A program made the position numbers and the translations under genes. Of a DNA stretch of 64,000 nucleotides, positions 1 to 11,617 are shown piece after piece. The notes beneath the pieces are model-generated. The model ran no database searches and was not told the origin of the DNA. It was given only the letters and a program-made list of their open reading frames with translations. The first letter of the stretch is position 1; every line of letters starts with the position of its first letter. This DNA is from Heliocidaris tuberculata (taxonomy: Eukaryota > Echinodermata > Echinoidea > Camarodonta > Echinometridae), in contig CM046833.1 of NCBI GenBank assembly GCA_025618425.1, forward strand, positions 39,685,115 through 39,749,114, given 5' to 3'.

Positions 1-44
1 TATTCTTTATTTTTATTTTTCTCCCCATTTCTTGTGACCGTGAC

Positions 45-544
45 NNNNNNNNNNNNNNNNNNNNNNNNNNNNNNNNNNNNNNNNNNNNNNNNNNNNNNNN
101 NNNNNNNNNNNNNNNNNNNNNNNNNNNNNNNNNNNNNNNNNNNNNNNNNNNNNNNNNNNNNNNNNNNNNNNNNNNNNNNNNNNNNNNNNNNNNNNNNNNN
201 NNNNNNNNNNNNNNNNNNNNNNNNNNNNNNNNNNNNNNNNNNNNNNNNNNNNNNNNNNNNNNNNNNNNNNNNNNNNNNNNNNNNNNNNNNNNNNNNNNNN
301 NNNNNNNNNNNNNNNNNNNNNNNNNNNNNNNNNNNNNNNNNNNNNNNNNNNNNNNNNNNNNNNNNNNNNNNNNNNNNNNNNNNNNNNNNNNNNNNNNNNN
401 NNNNNNNNNNNNNNNNNNNNNNNNNNNNNNNNNNNNNNNNNNNNNNNNNNNNNNNNNNNNNNNNNNNNNNNNNNNNNNNNNNNNNNNNNNNNNNNNNNNN
501 NNNNNNNNNNNNNNNNNNNNNNNNNNNNNNNNNNNNNNNNNNNN
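45..544. other. Assembly gap (500 N)
   Basis: This is an unbroken run of 500 N, the conventional placeholder length for a gap of unknown size. It is followed directly by a C homopolymer (547-575), so the assembly probably broke at low-complexity sequence. The missing leader exon of receptor copy A could lie here or further upstream. Confidence 0.99.
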
Positions 545-577
<33 letters not shown>

Positions 578-1583
578 AAGACCTTGAAAGTTCACTTTAT
601 AAAGTAATGGAATGCCCCGGTGGAATGCTTACATAAATAAAACTTCCAAAGGAGCCGAATTTTCACAAATAAAAGGCAGAAAAGTTTACGGGCACCAGAA
701 TCGATCCGAATCGATCGCGACGACCACCCCCCCCCCCCCGGATGTCTCATTGAGACCTGTACATCATCCGCGTAAATCACTTGCTGAATTAAAAAGCAGA
801 TTGCAGTAGGAGCAGATTTTGATACTCTAAACAGGGAAACCGTCTATCTCTGATTTTTATACCATTATTAACGGCGATTTTATATCTTGCTGAAGGTATT
901 TTACATCCTATTTGAGGATTACATCATCATCATAGACCTCTTTTTAGCCAAAAGGAACCGTAAAAGAAATTTAACCTACTTTGGAACACACTACTGAACT
1001 ATACCCCCCCCCCCTTCCGCGGTTCTATCATCTCTGAATTTGCTACCCTTTTTCTTGATTTTTGCTTTTTTTGATACCCTGAACGCGTAATCCGGAATAT
1101 GACATGTCCCCCCCCCCCCCCCCCCCCCCGCCGGGAAACCATAGAGTTACACACGCACTAAACTGTTATGTAACCATGAAGCTACAAATAGTACAAATAA
1201 CACGTGTGTTGTATACACTGAAGCCAATATACACATGCGATATGGCTTTAGAGAATACGTCACGTTATTATTTGGCAATACACCAATGAAGTTTCTCCCC
1301 TTCACAAGTAATCGGTATGGGTTGGGGCATAACAGAAGGTACTTTTCCGTGCTACGACAGTGAGCTGTTCCATCAACAGAAATTGATTGATTGATGCAAG
1401 ATTTATTTCATTTCATTTTTTTTCCAAATACAAAACAATATGATTTACAAAGTACAAAATCATGAAATGAAAAAGGAACCTTCTCGAAAGCATAGCTTGT
1501 TTGTGTAGGTTCCCAAGAATAAATATAACATTAACATAATTATCTTTTATAACATGGAAGATTGAAAGTAAAATACATATTTG

Positions 1584-1621
<38 letters not shown>

Positions 1622-2499
1622 TGGCATATCTCTCATAACAACATAATTAATTAGTCATAAATCCTGTATCAGTAATGAATATTTTCATGGCAAGATGCTG
1701 TACATTAAACAACAAATGACAAGACAGAACTCAGAGGACAAGAAACTGACAAGATAGTACAGAAATATTACTCCCTCCGGAAATTCAATGTTTAAAAAAT
1801 AATTTATGAAATATGGACGGCACTTCAGCACTTAAAAAGTGCCTCCCAACCATCTGGGGACTATTCCCCGCCCGTGGGTACCAAAAGGTGGGGACCTAAA
1901 GAGCCAGGGGAGGCGCCTATTCGAACAAAAGAAAAGGCCCCAAATCCTTAGCGTAATATATATATAAAGATATATATATACATACATGTATCCAACAAGC
2001 TATACTATCTTTCTACAGGTTCTCCCTCGTCCTCGTTGTCACAGTGTATATAAATTGTTTTCACTTGGTGCTCCTATGTTTCTGTATGTATCATCATGTT
2101 ACATGGGTGCCTCGAAAAATATGAATGTAATCTATCAAAGTGAATATGAACAAATGTATCATAAACATGGTAAATGAGCTTGTGATATTCGAAAAAAGGG
2201 GATTGGAATAAATATAGTGCGAGAGTTGGCCTCAATAATTTTAGTTTGCTATGAGAGTAAATCTTTTTTGGTAAATATACGCAAAACGGTAATTTTAAAA
2301 CACATTGAAAATTACTACGGATCGTACTTCATGTTACATTACACCGCCTGCACATGCAGAGGCATATGAGCCGAAGCAGCTGAATTAGCATATCGACACT
2401 CTTAAGGAAAACAGCGGCACCCTCAAAGACCAGCTACATAATGTCTGCTCCCATCAGGACTATCACATCATACTGAACAAAATTAACATATATGCATGT
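545..2499. other. Non-coding stretch with C homopolymers and TA microsatellites
   Basis: No gene is recognised. C homopolymers lie at 547-575, 727-739, 1004-1014 and 1108-1129, and TA repeats near 1587-1614 and 1947-1984. Around 1385-1425 a short TTGAT repeat followed by T-rich sequence resembles the reverse complement of a LINE 3' tail, but no reverse transcriptase sequence was seen beside it. Confidence 0.6.
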
Positions 2500-3111
2500 A
2501 TGTTACACACTAAACTCATCAGAATAAAGAGCAAGAAACTGAAGAAGGACATAAAGCTAAACGAAACACACCTGTCTGCAAAAGTATCACCGTCTACGAT
2601 ACAAACGCGGGAAGAGAATGGCAAAGACAAGGTCATAAACTCACCGTCACCCCGAAACCAACGAAGAAGTCACCAAGATGAAGAGGTCACCCCTCCACCA
2701 GATTCACATCGGGAACACCACTCCCAGAAAACTACATGCAGCAAATGTAATCACAATAGTAAAGATTAGAAAAGTGATAATCGCATACATAGTCGTAATA
2801 TGTACGTCAAACGTAAGCGTAGATTTCAAAGACATGATGTTGTGACAGAGTCCAACACTAGGTCTACAGTAGATAAGATCCATGCACAACGTGATGAGAT
2901 GATCGCTGACGATAAAAAAAAACTTATTGTGAACTTATCCGACGGAATTCTCCCGGAGTTACAGCACTCTTGTCAAGAGGCCTGGGCTTCTGTCTCACCC
3001 CTCGAAAATAAACACACTGCGATTACAATCAGATTCTCGCGTATTTCGCCGGCGAATGCTATTGAAATGCCATTTAAGCCTCAAAAATCAGCAGTCATCT
3101 CTGAACAATGA
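2500..3111 (+). other. Two consecutive open stretches of unknown nature
   Basis: Two reading frames follow each other closely: 2500-2769 (89 codons, Lys-rich, ending with a C-x2-C-x-H pattern) and 2800-3111 (103 codons). Neither contains a domain I recognise. Their charged, non-repetitive composition differs from the surrounding low-complexity DNA, so they may be decayed pieces of one retroelement or host gene. No splice structure or partner was found. Chance open frames are equally possible. Confidence 0.15.
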
Positions 3112-3359
3112 ATGAGTCAGATTCTCAATTTTGTGAGAATGAATTTTAAGATGACGATTCTGAACAGATGCCACACAATAAATCTTACAAAGATTAATGA
3201 AAGGAATACCTACCCAATGCAAATGCACCCCTCGTTTCACCCCCCCCCTCCCGCACTTATCCTCTACTAGACAAACTAGAGGAATCTCTACAGCCACTCA
3301 TCACGAAGAAACACAAAGACAACCTCTCTCTACCAGAAAGACATGGCATCCGACAACTT

Positions 3360-3790
3360 AAGTCTCGTTCATAAGATGGGAGCTAAACTTTAGGTTTCGC
3401 TTGTAGTTTCAAAACTTTAAGTTAACTTGAAGTTATCTTGTAGTTTAGGACCGTATGAACGGACTCGTGGTTTCGAAACTTTAAGTTTACTCGTGGTTCT
3501 AGAACCACAAGCGAGCTCGTGGTTAAGCCCTTAACCGCGAGCAGCGGGGGGGGGGGGGGGGGGGGGGGATGTGAATGTAATAAACTTTAAGTTTCGCAAG
3601 CTAGTGGTTAGAAATGACCTCGCTGTTCATGTTAAATTTCCGAGTCATACCCTTCGCGCGAATTATTAACACAGGATCTGTATGTGTACTGTACACACAA
3701 TCGGTAGTATCTACTTCCGGGGTTAACCACGAAGCTCGCTCGGCTTGTTATTTGAGCTCGTTCTTTCAGGCTCGTGGGAACCCTCGCTTA
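3360..3790. repeat. Region of short palindromes around a G homopolymer
   Basis: Several short self-complementary motifs sit close together: ACTTTAAGTT occurs at about 3412, 3477 and 3583, and GTGGTTCTAGAACCAC (3493-3508) and GTGGTTAAGCCCTTAACC (3520-3537) are near-perfect inverted repeats. A G run fills 3546-3568, and a GTTAACCACGAAGCTCGC motif near 3722 echoes the left side. This may be a decayed foldback element. Ends and target duplication are not visible. Confidence 0.4.
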
Positions 3791-4259
3791 TAGAGATAGA
3801 GATGATAGAATGATGAAAACAAAAGAAAACAAGGAAGGATAGAAAGAGAAATGATAGAATGATGAAAATGAAGAAAAACATAAGAAATGCAAAGAAAGAA
3901 AAGACGATAGACGAAGAAAATATAATGAAAGATAGAAAGAGAAAATGAATTATTAGAACGATAAAATAAAGTATAAAGGAAAGATAAAATAAAGTATAAA
4001 GGAAAGGTAAAAAGAAAAGACGATAGAATGATGAGAACAAATAATAACGCAAGGAAAGGTGAAAAAAATAAGATGACCGAATGACATACATACGGAGAAA
4101 AAAAAAAGGAAAGTGGAAAAAAGAAGACTTGGAAAGATGTAAAGAAGACGCGCAAAAAATTTGACCAGCTGACCTGAGCTGCTACAGCAACAAGAACACT
4201 TTGACGCGTGGAGCGATTTGAGACAGAAGAACTGCGTGGAGTGTGAACGACATAAACAT
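3791..4259. other. Purine-rich low-complexity stretch
   Basis: A GA/AT-rich stretch of imperfect repeats of the type AGAAAGAtgatAGAATGATGA runs from 3791 to about 4140 and leads into unique sequence and the first degenerate satellite units. The long open frames on the minus strand (Phe/Ser-rich) only reflect this composition. Confidence 0.6.
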
Positions 4260-4948
4260 GACTAACTATACAACTATACAACTGTCGAGTAGATGTATAG
4301 TTTTGACCAATCAGAACACATGAAACTATACAACTATACAACTGTGCAACTGTTAGCAGCTACGCATGCATAGTTGCATAGTTGTACAGTAAGCGGGCCA
4401 AAGTGCCATAAATACGAACAACTATACATCCGTACCGCTGTGGAGTAGATGGGATAGATGTATAGTTTTATCCAATCAGAACACAGGGAACTATACAACT
4501 ATACATCTACTCCCGCAGTCTGGAATAGATGTATAGTTTTAACCAATCAGATCACATGAAACTATACAACTATACATCTACTCCCGCAGTCTGGAATAGA
4601 TGTATAGTTTTAACCAATCAGATCACAGGAAACTATACAACTATACATCTACTCCCGCAGTCTGGAATAGATGTATAGTTTTAACCAATCAGATCACAGG
4701 AAACTATACAACTATACATTTACTCCCGCAGTCTGGGATAGATGTATAGTTTTAACCAATCAGATCACAGGAAACTATACAACTATACATCTACTCCCGC
4801 AGTCTGGAATAGATGTATAGTTTTAACCAATCAGATCACAGGAAACTATACAACTATACATCTACTCCCGCAGTCTGGGATAGATGTATAGTTTTAACCA
4901 ATCAGATCACAGGAAACTATACAACTATATATCTACTCCCGCAGTCTG
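4260..4948. repeat. 71-bp tandem satellite, each unit containing a hairpin
   Basis: The phrase AACCAATCAGATCAC recurs at 4541, 4612, 4683, 4754, 4825 and 4896, a constant period of 71 bp, with more diverged units upstream from about 4260. Each unit holds CTATACATCTA and its reverse complement TAGATGTATAG separated by a short loop (CTCCCGCAGTCTGGAA or close variants), so each can fold into an 11-bp stem. The central units are nearly identical, which suggests recent homogenisation. A CCAAT pentamer occurs in every unit, but no promoter role can be inferred. Confidence 0.9.
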
Positions 4949-6116
4949 GGCTGTCGAAATTTTGCTGATTATGTAAATACTCTCATTTGATGCCAAATGC
5001 AATGGTGTTAAATTATATAATGTAATAAAGTCGCTCTGCTTAGAAAAAGGGGAAAAAGTCCTGTAGCATTTTACTTCTTTGATTTTTTGTTAGAAATTAA
5101 ATTTACAAAAGATATCAAATCAGTATTTTATATATAAATTTCGATCATTGGCAATAAACTTTCTGACAGCTTATGTTGAAAAAGGAAATTTATTAACTTA
5201 AATACGCATATTTCATGAATGTTTAATCCTTGTTTTCGAAAGGAAAAACGGATTGGAAACATATTCTTCATGTTCTTGCTAGATACTAGGTTACATCACT
5301 GTGAAATGGGACTGATGGGATGCACCTTCTTGTGCGTAACTACTAACTAGCACAATGTGATTTTCATATGTTTCAGTTCAGTTTAGTTTCATTTCCACAA
5401 ATCAGTAAAAATACAAATTATTTATTCTGGAATAATAGAAATCGATTACATAATTCAAGAACAGATATGTCACAATAATAAAAGAATTAGAAAATAAAAA
5501 GAGTAATTCAAATATATACATTTATGTATAGTGGAGGGGCCTACAGTAAAGCTAAGATTGTTGTGGATAGGCCTCGGTTAATAAATAATTTACAAACATG
5601 TAGAAGAAAATAATAGTAGAGGGGGGGGGGGGGGGAGGAGGGATAAAAGAAAGATGGGGAATTGAAGCTATAGGAAGGGAAGAACTGGACGGGAAAAGGA
5701 AAACATTACAGAACGAAGACATAGATTGTCACAAGAACGGGGACGCACGGGTACAATCGTGTTAATTCTTGGTTTTGGAAGATGGTTTGAAATTGCTTGA
5801 CGTGTAGGATAGTTTTGCATTTTTTTTTTTTTTTTGGTAAACATATAATCTATAAGTGCTTGAGGTAAAGTTCAGTTGAAACAGGAGGGAACCAAGCTGT
5901 AGACTAAAAATATCGTGAAATTTCAGAATGCTCCTTTCAAAGAAGAGAGGGCCCGTGTGAGCCCGTATTGCTCTTTTTTTAGTATTACCAAAATTTTATC
6001 CAGTTGGAGATTCGTCGAATTAACCCAGGCAAGAATACTATAATTTAGATATAGCCTATGCTATTATCAATGTGCTATGAAATTTATGTAACATTAGTTG
6101 CGTTTTCTTTGTTTAG
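4949..6116. other. Non-coding stretch upstream of copy A Ig1, with a possible LINE 3' remnant
   Basis: No coding exon is recognised. At 5370-5420 a repeat of the kind CAGTTCAGTTTAGTTTCATT followed by A-rich sequence looks like the reverse complement of a LINE 3' tail, with about 250 bp of possible 3' UTR after it. A G run lies at 5623-5634 and a T run at 5820-5836. A leader exon like those of copies B and C was searched for by eye and not found. Confidence 0.5.
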
Positions 6117-6473
6117 GATACCAGGCATTTGAAGAATCTATTCATTCAAACAACCACCTACCAGTCATTGGTGAAGATTTCACACTGGTTTGCATCTTCT
6201 CGCCGCAAACAAGAAACCGGCGGGTACATTGGGAAACGTGTAATGGCACGGTCGTTACACTGACCAGTCACACTTGTCTGCCATATCGTTCCTGTGAGTT
6301 AAGCATTAATGACCAATCAAAGTACAGTGTGTTGGCAGAGATTTATATGGTGAAACTTAAAATCAAAAATCTTACCAGGGATGATGACAACAGTTACCAA
6401 TGTAGAGTAAGCAGAACATATGGGGCAGAGAACACAGGATCAAGTTGCATTCAAGTGACGGGACTTTTACCAG
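6117..6473 (+). CDS. Receptor copy A, exon Ig1 (V-type Ig domain)
   Basis: This 357-nt exon is bounded by a TTTGTTTAG acceptor and a CCAG/GTATAT donor and is phase 1 at both ends. It encodes one Ig domain: the first canonical Cys in LVCIF, a Trp in VHWET, and the F-strand motif DDDNSYQC. A further Cys pair (HTCLPYRSC) lies in the middle and is kept in all copies, so it probably forms an extra disulfide. By position it is the membrane-distal, likely ligand-facing domain. The paralogues are at 34584, 56436 and 62656. No leader exon was found upstream. The family is not assigned to a named gene. Confidence 0.82.
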
Positions 6474-6688
6474 GTATATCTCTGTATTATTTACTAGATT
6501 GAAATTTAAACATCATTAATCAGTGACGTTTTTAAATGGCACGCGTTTCTAATTAGTCTAACGATGACCGGTCTTTTGTCTATTTTCGAAATCACTGGGT
6601 TAAAATTTTATTAAGAAAGTGTTTTAATTTTCAAAATTAAAGAACAGTTTAATCTCATATTGTTTGTTTGTTTATTTTGTTTTGTTTC

Positions 6689-6731
<43 letters not shown>

Positions 6732-7582
6732 TTTTTTGTTTTTTGTTTTTTGTTTTTTTTTTTTTTGGGGGGGGGGGGGTGTTGGAGTTATGGTTCCGGG
6801 GGAAAAAGGGAGGGGGAAGAACTAAGTTTTAGTTTGGACGGGGGGGGGGGGGGTCCAGCTGAAGCCTCCAAAACCCATTCACATTTTAAGGGTCATTTTA
6901 GCAAAAAGGGGTACTCATTATTAAGATCTATGGATGAAAAATTGAAATTATATATCTTTTTATTTATTTTTTATTTTCTAATTATTTATTTGTATTTATC
7001 TACTTTTTTTATCTTTTAATTTTTTTAAATTTTATATATTTATTTACCATTATTATTATTTATTTACTTATTTTTTTATTTTATTTTATTTTATTTTATT
7101 TATTTATTTATTATTTTTTTTTTGGGGGGGGGGGGGGGGAATTTGCACTTTTGCAAAAATATGGGTGAGGCGTTATTCTGAAGGAAATGGCCACCTATGT
7201 TCAAGGCCAAGACCTCAAAGTGGGGCCATTTTTAGAGATTTTCTATCACTAGATTATACGCCATGTTTAGGTGGGGTTTTTTTTAAACATAAGCGACCCA
7301 TTAGAACGGCACATTCCCGTATACCGTATAATGTGGGAATTGGTTACAGAAGTGCTTTATCGATTATGATAATGTTTTCTTCCCTGTTTAATCGGGGGGG
7401 GGGGGGAGGGTTAAAACAGGACTGTATTTATTATTTTTAACATTATTATTATTAATTTCAATTCAATGTACAACTCGGCATATTCCAAAACGAACCTATT
7501 TTTTTCAATTCTTTCTTTATACAAATGATGTCGATCTACATATTCCGCAAAATAACAACTTCTTGAATTTTTGTTATTTTTG

Positions 7583-7626
<44 letters not shown>

Positions 7627-8261
7627 CATATGACTTATTTTACCTTTTTTTATCTTTTATTATAAAATTTATTTTCAACTATTTTCATCCATCTCCTCAT
7701 TTACCCCGACATTAGTACGTTCAGTCACTATCTCTTCCTCCTTTTTTTTTTTAAACAGTAAATTGTTATTCCTCTCTTCCAGTTTTTTTTTTTCTTCATA
7801 ATGATTTTTTATTTTTTTTTTTTTTTTTTACAAATGATTGTATCCATTTCTTGTTTTGAGTGTTTTAACTGAATTATCAATTTGTAAATTTTTGGTAGTT
7901 TTTGCTATTTTTCGCAACTTCACTCTCAAATTTGATTTATGTTTAAATTTAAGCAAGACTGATTTTTTTCCCCTTATCATTTGTGGTATAGTATTTTTTA
8001 ATCATTATTATTAGTTCACTTTTCCATGTTGTCAGGATCAAGATGTGAAACGAACAGCGTGTTCATATTCAGTTTTTTAATGAAAATGATGAATGAATTA
8101 TTTCACAAAGTTTAAAAGAAAATGCACAAAATAATGGACAAACTTTTCAAGAGAGTGGTTAAAATGATCGACTGTTTCTTTCAAAAAGTAGAGCCTATGA
8201 TAGTGTTAAAAAAAGAGCTTCTGCTACGGTTCTGTGTATCATAATATATTCTCTTCACCAG
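6474..8261 (+). other. Copy A intron Ig1-Ig2, low-complexity rich
   Basis: The intron holds a long T run joined to G (about 6690-6779), further T/G junctions at 7112-7139, G runs at 6841-6853 and 7395-7406, and a TA microsatellite at 7587-7624. Nothing coding is recognised; open frames here follow the homopolymers. Confidence 0.7.
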
Positions 8262-8591
8262 CTCCACCTAACAGGTCCTTCATTACAGATGATAGATCAG
8301 GTGAATATTCTACCAATTCACGTGTAACAGTGACGGTTGGTGAGCCGCATGACTTCGCATGTGTGGCACAAGGTGCACGCCCTCCTGCAGTACTACAGTG
8401 GGATATACCAAATGATGCAACTTTCCTTTCCAGAAGTCAGTCTGATGTCGTACAAGGCGAGAGCTATGTCTCTCGAAAGGTTGCTACAATCATGCCGTCC
8501 CTGCATGATCAGGGAAAGAATCTCAACTATGTGTCTTCGCATCCTGAGCTACTAAATCATCTTGAAAGTTCAGTTTACTTGAATGTTGAAG
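8262..8591 (+). CDS. Receptor copy A, exon Ig2
   Basis: This 330-nt, phase 1-1 exon lies between CTTCACCAG and a GC-type donor (AAG/GCAAGT). It encodes a C2-like Ig domain with GARPPAVLQW around the B-C strands and YVSRKVATIMPS in the D-E region. It aligns with the exons at 57628 (copy C) and 63345 (copy D). The F-strand Cys of the other copies (LRCVASHP, LCCMVSHK) is Tyr here (LNYVSSHP), so the canonical disulfide of this domain cannot form. The frame is intact. The GCAAGT donor matches the known functional GC-AG consensus, whereas paralogues use GT. The domain may be tolerated without a disulfide or may be starting to decay. Confidence 0.8.
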
Positions 8592-9142
8592 GCAAGTTAT
8601 TAAGTAAAGTGCCTGTTAACTCACGCCCCAAAAGTGGGCCAGAATAAACTGAAAGTGCGCTAAAATTCGTATCTGATATATCTGGCATCGCGCGTATTTG
8701 CGTTGTAGAGGGTGCTTTCCTAGAAACTCAGTAGGAAGCAACATGTTGCATACACCGCGCTTCTCAAATTCAGGTTTCAAAACTGTTAACAAGGGGGTAG
8801 AACATTTGCTTTAACTTCAAAAGTAGCAGAAAGTAGCAGCCAAATTTGATTTCAATAAAATTATAAAGCTTAGAATTTCAAAACTTTGATTCAATTATTA
8901 CAACGAGGAAATGGGCAGCAATGTTAACCTTTTCAGTGTATTAATACAAAAATCTTATTTCTAAATACGTTTTATCAAGCTTGTCATAAAATAATTCATG
9001 AATATTAATAAGCTTTCAGACTACAACACACTGGAATTGTAAAATGGATTATTCGGAATTAATATGAGCAACAACAGAAGGAGACCCTTTTCGATCATGT
9101 AAAAATCGTGCATTTAGCAAGGTCGTGGCTTTCAGACATAAT
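8592..9142 (+). other. Copy A intron Ig2-Ig3, left part
   Basis: This is unique AT-rich intron sequence between the GC donor and the hAT-type insertion at 9143. No further feature is visible. Confidence 0.6.
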
Positions 9143-9852
9143 CAGTGGCGGCACCAAGGGGGGGGGGGGCATGGGGGGGCATTTGCCCCCCCCCCAGTCA
9201 GAAGCTTTGCCCCCCAGTTGCCCCTCCCCCAATAATTTTCGGAGTGAAAAAAAATAAAAGGGTGGAAAATGAAAAAGAAAAGAAAAGGAAAGAAAAAAGT
9301 GAAAAAGGAATGGAGAAAAGAAGGAAAAAGAAAGAAAACGGAAACTTGGAAAGCAGTGGCGGCATCAAGGTGGGGGGGGGGGGGGACATGGGGCAAATTT
9401 GTTCGCTCAGCTCGTGTAAATATCCTCATATTTGGGTAGTTTTATAGCCGAATAATTTCTGTACATTTCCACTATAATAGTGTCAAAATTTTTGCTCGCT
9501 CGCTTCGCTCGCTCGCAATACAGGCCTATAACTCCCACCACAAAATCAGGCCACAAGATGATCAAATGTCCTCATATTGGGGTAGTTTTATAGCCAAATA
9601 ATCATTTCTGTACATTTTCACCAAAAAAAGTTTCAAAATTTTTGCCCGCTCGCAATGTATAACTACCACCTTATTATCGGGCAGCAAGATGCTCAAATGT
9701 CCTCATATCTGGGTAGGTTTATAGCCGAATATTCTGTACATTTTCACTACAAAAAGTGTCAAATTTTTTTTTGTCCGCCCTTGCCCCCCCCCTCAACATT
9801 TTCTTTTGCCCCCCATTTGCCCCCCACTTTAAAAATCCTGGTGCCGCCACTG
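9143..9852. mobile_element. hAT-type non-autonomous element (710 bp)
   Basis: The ends are inverted repeats (CAGTGGCGGCACCA on the left, TGGTGCCGCCACTG on the right), flanked by a perfect 8-bp duplication GACATAAT (9135-9142 and 9853-9860). An 8-bp duplication and a CAGTGGCGG terminus fit the hAT superfamily. A second internal copy of the terminus begins at 9354, suggesting nesting or internal duplication. G and C runs lie inside, and no transposase is encoded. It sits in the intron between Ig2 and Ig3 of copy A and should be removed by splicing. Confidence 0.85.
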
Positions 9853-10056
9853 GACATAATGCCGTAAAAATGAACTATTTTTCAGTATTAAGAGAAAAAA
9901 ACAACCCTTTAAATACACTCCATAGATAAATAATCTATATCTATAAATAAACCCTATAACCTACGATAAGAGACGTAGCTGTCCCGGAATCATTTTTCTA
10001 TTTTTCATTAAATATTTTTGTTTTTCTTTGTTATTTATTTTTTTTTCGTAATGAAG

Positions 10057-10407
10057 TTCAACCGACCGATATGACCCTTTCATGGTCTGGAGATACTAAA
10101 CGATACCAAACTGGAGCAGCCGTCATTCACGTTTATGAGAATTCATCGATTTCCATCACTTGTAAAACTACTGGGTCACTACCAGCAGCTTATTTATCTT
10201 GGGCTCTTGATAACACCAATCATGCCAATAGTATTCCCGGTAACATAAGTATTTCAAAATATCGCAATGCTTTGGATGAAAGCCTGTTTGACACGGAAAG
10301 TACAGTCAGAATAATTGCAGAGAAAAAACACCACAATAAGTTCGTTGAGTGCTTTGCATCTGCTGGAAACTTTAAAGATCGACGAATGGCAAAACTGATG
10401 GTTCTCG
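10057..10407 (+). CDS. Receptor copy A, exon Ig3
   Basis: This 351-nt, phase 1-1 exon runs from a CGTAATGAAG acceptor to CTCG/GTGAGT. It encodes an Ig domain with SISITCKTTGSLPAAYLSW (first Cys and core Trp) and an F-strand Cys in FVECFAS. Several N-glycosylation sequons are present (NSS, NIS). Copies at 40195 (B, frameshifted) and 58782 (C, intact) align along the whole exon, including the KYRNALDESLFD segment. Copy D has its start at 63942. The role is presumably structural within the ectodomain. Confidence 0.82.
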
Positions 10408-10838
10408 GTGAGTTTAGCTTTCTGAATATATCGTGCTAACATTTTCCTTTGATTCGTTTGATATGAAATATATTGTCATTAAGATCTAATCAGTTTTTCT
10501 ATGCTCGAATACATTCATGGATTTTTGCTTTCTTAAAATTCCTTTTCTTTAAGCAATCACAAAAAAGAAAGAAAAATGCCATGAAACAAAATGAAATAAG
10601 ATCATTATATTCAATTTAGAGGAGTATTCGTAACTACATCTAAGAGCTTCCTTCGTTATATCAAATCAAATAACTATCTTTAAGCGAATAAAAAAAGAAT
10701 GCCATGAAACAAAATAAAATAAAATAATTATAAGAGTATTCGTATGAACTATATCTAAGAGCTTCCTTTGTTATATCAAATGATCATTTGACTCACAAAG
10801 GCTTTAATCATAATCATCCATGATTTTGGTATGTCAAG
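10408..10838 (+). repeat. Copy A intron Ig3-Ig4 with a tandem duplication of about 121 bp
   Basis: A segment starting ATGCCATGAAACAAAAT is present at about 10576 and again at about 10697. The two copies share the sequence through CTAAGAGCTTCCTT and TTATATCAAAT with small differences. It is a local duplication confined to the intron. Nothing else is seen. Confidence 0.7.
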
Positions 10839-11147
10839 GAACACCTGATGGTATAACAATGACAAGTCCTGATGATCTACATGATGCTAGACAAGATAAT
10901 GTAAGCTGCAAAGCTACTAATGGATACCCAGCTTCACTCATCCATTGGTACCTAGGATCAACAAATATGACAGAAGACTCGTCTCTTACGACTTCAGTGA
11001 CTGTACATGGTCGGTATGATGCTGAGAGTACCCTCATTTTCAAACCAAAGAGGTTTCACCACGGGAAACGCCTTCTCTGCCGAGCAGTTCAACCTAGAGC
11101 CCCTTCATTGCGGTCAGTGAATGCCAGCATGGTTCTGAACATTTCAT
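10839..11147 (+). CDS. Receptor copy A, exon Ig4
   Basis: This 309-nt, phase 1-1 exon runs from TATGTCAAG to TTTCAT/GTGAGT. It encodes an Ig domain with DNVSCKATNGYPASLIHWY (Cys and Trp) and KRLLCRAVQ (F-strand Cys). It contains the family signature GRYDAEST before strand E and ends in VLNIS. The donor context TTTCAT/GTGAGTAT is the same in copies B (42105) and C (59661). The frame is open throughout, unlike copy C, which has a stop near the end of this exon. Confidence 0.83.
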
Positions 11148-11333
11148 GTGAGTATCGATTTTCATTGGGCTTTTTCGAATGGTCAATATAACGGCCATTC
11201 TTATATGAGGCCTATGTATGATATCTGTCAGTTGACTCCGCGTGTTAATGTACTTTCTCTTTTATTATACTCTTTATTCATTCATTTTTTTAAATACACT
11301 TCTTTTCATTTCTGTATATGTTCCATTCTTCAA

Positions 11334-11374
<41 letters not shown>

Positions 11375-11617
11375 CTTATAGGATTTTACCATCTACTTAC
11401 AGAAGCATACATTGATTTACCAACAATGAAAGTGATTGTTATCTTTATACAATACTGTATGTTTTCCTCCCATTTCCCTCAATTGGATTGTCAAGTCTCT
11501 TTTAACACCACCCCAATAGGCCTCCTCCCCCCGTTCCCATCTCATATATTTTCCCCCCTCCTTCTTTCTTGTCACCTCTTTTCACAACTAATTTTCAATA
11601 TTTCTCTTTTGAAATAG
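11148..11617 (+). other. Copy A intron Ig4-Ig5
   Basis: The intron contains a compound (TC)n-(TA)n microsatellite at about 11335-11373 and pyrimidine-rich sequence. No other feature is seen. Confidence 0.7.

Noticed and set aside
4260..4948. CCAAT boxes in the 71-bp satellite as promoter elements
   Set aside because: They recur simply because the unit is tandemly repeated; no transcription start context is visible.
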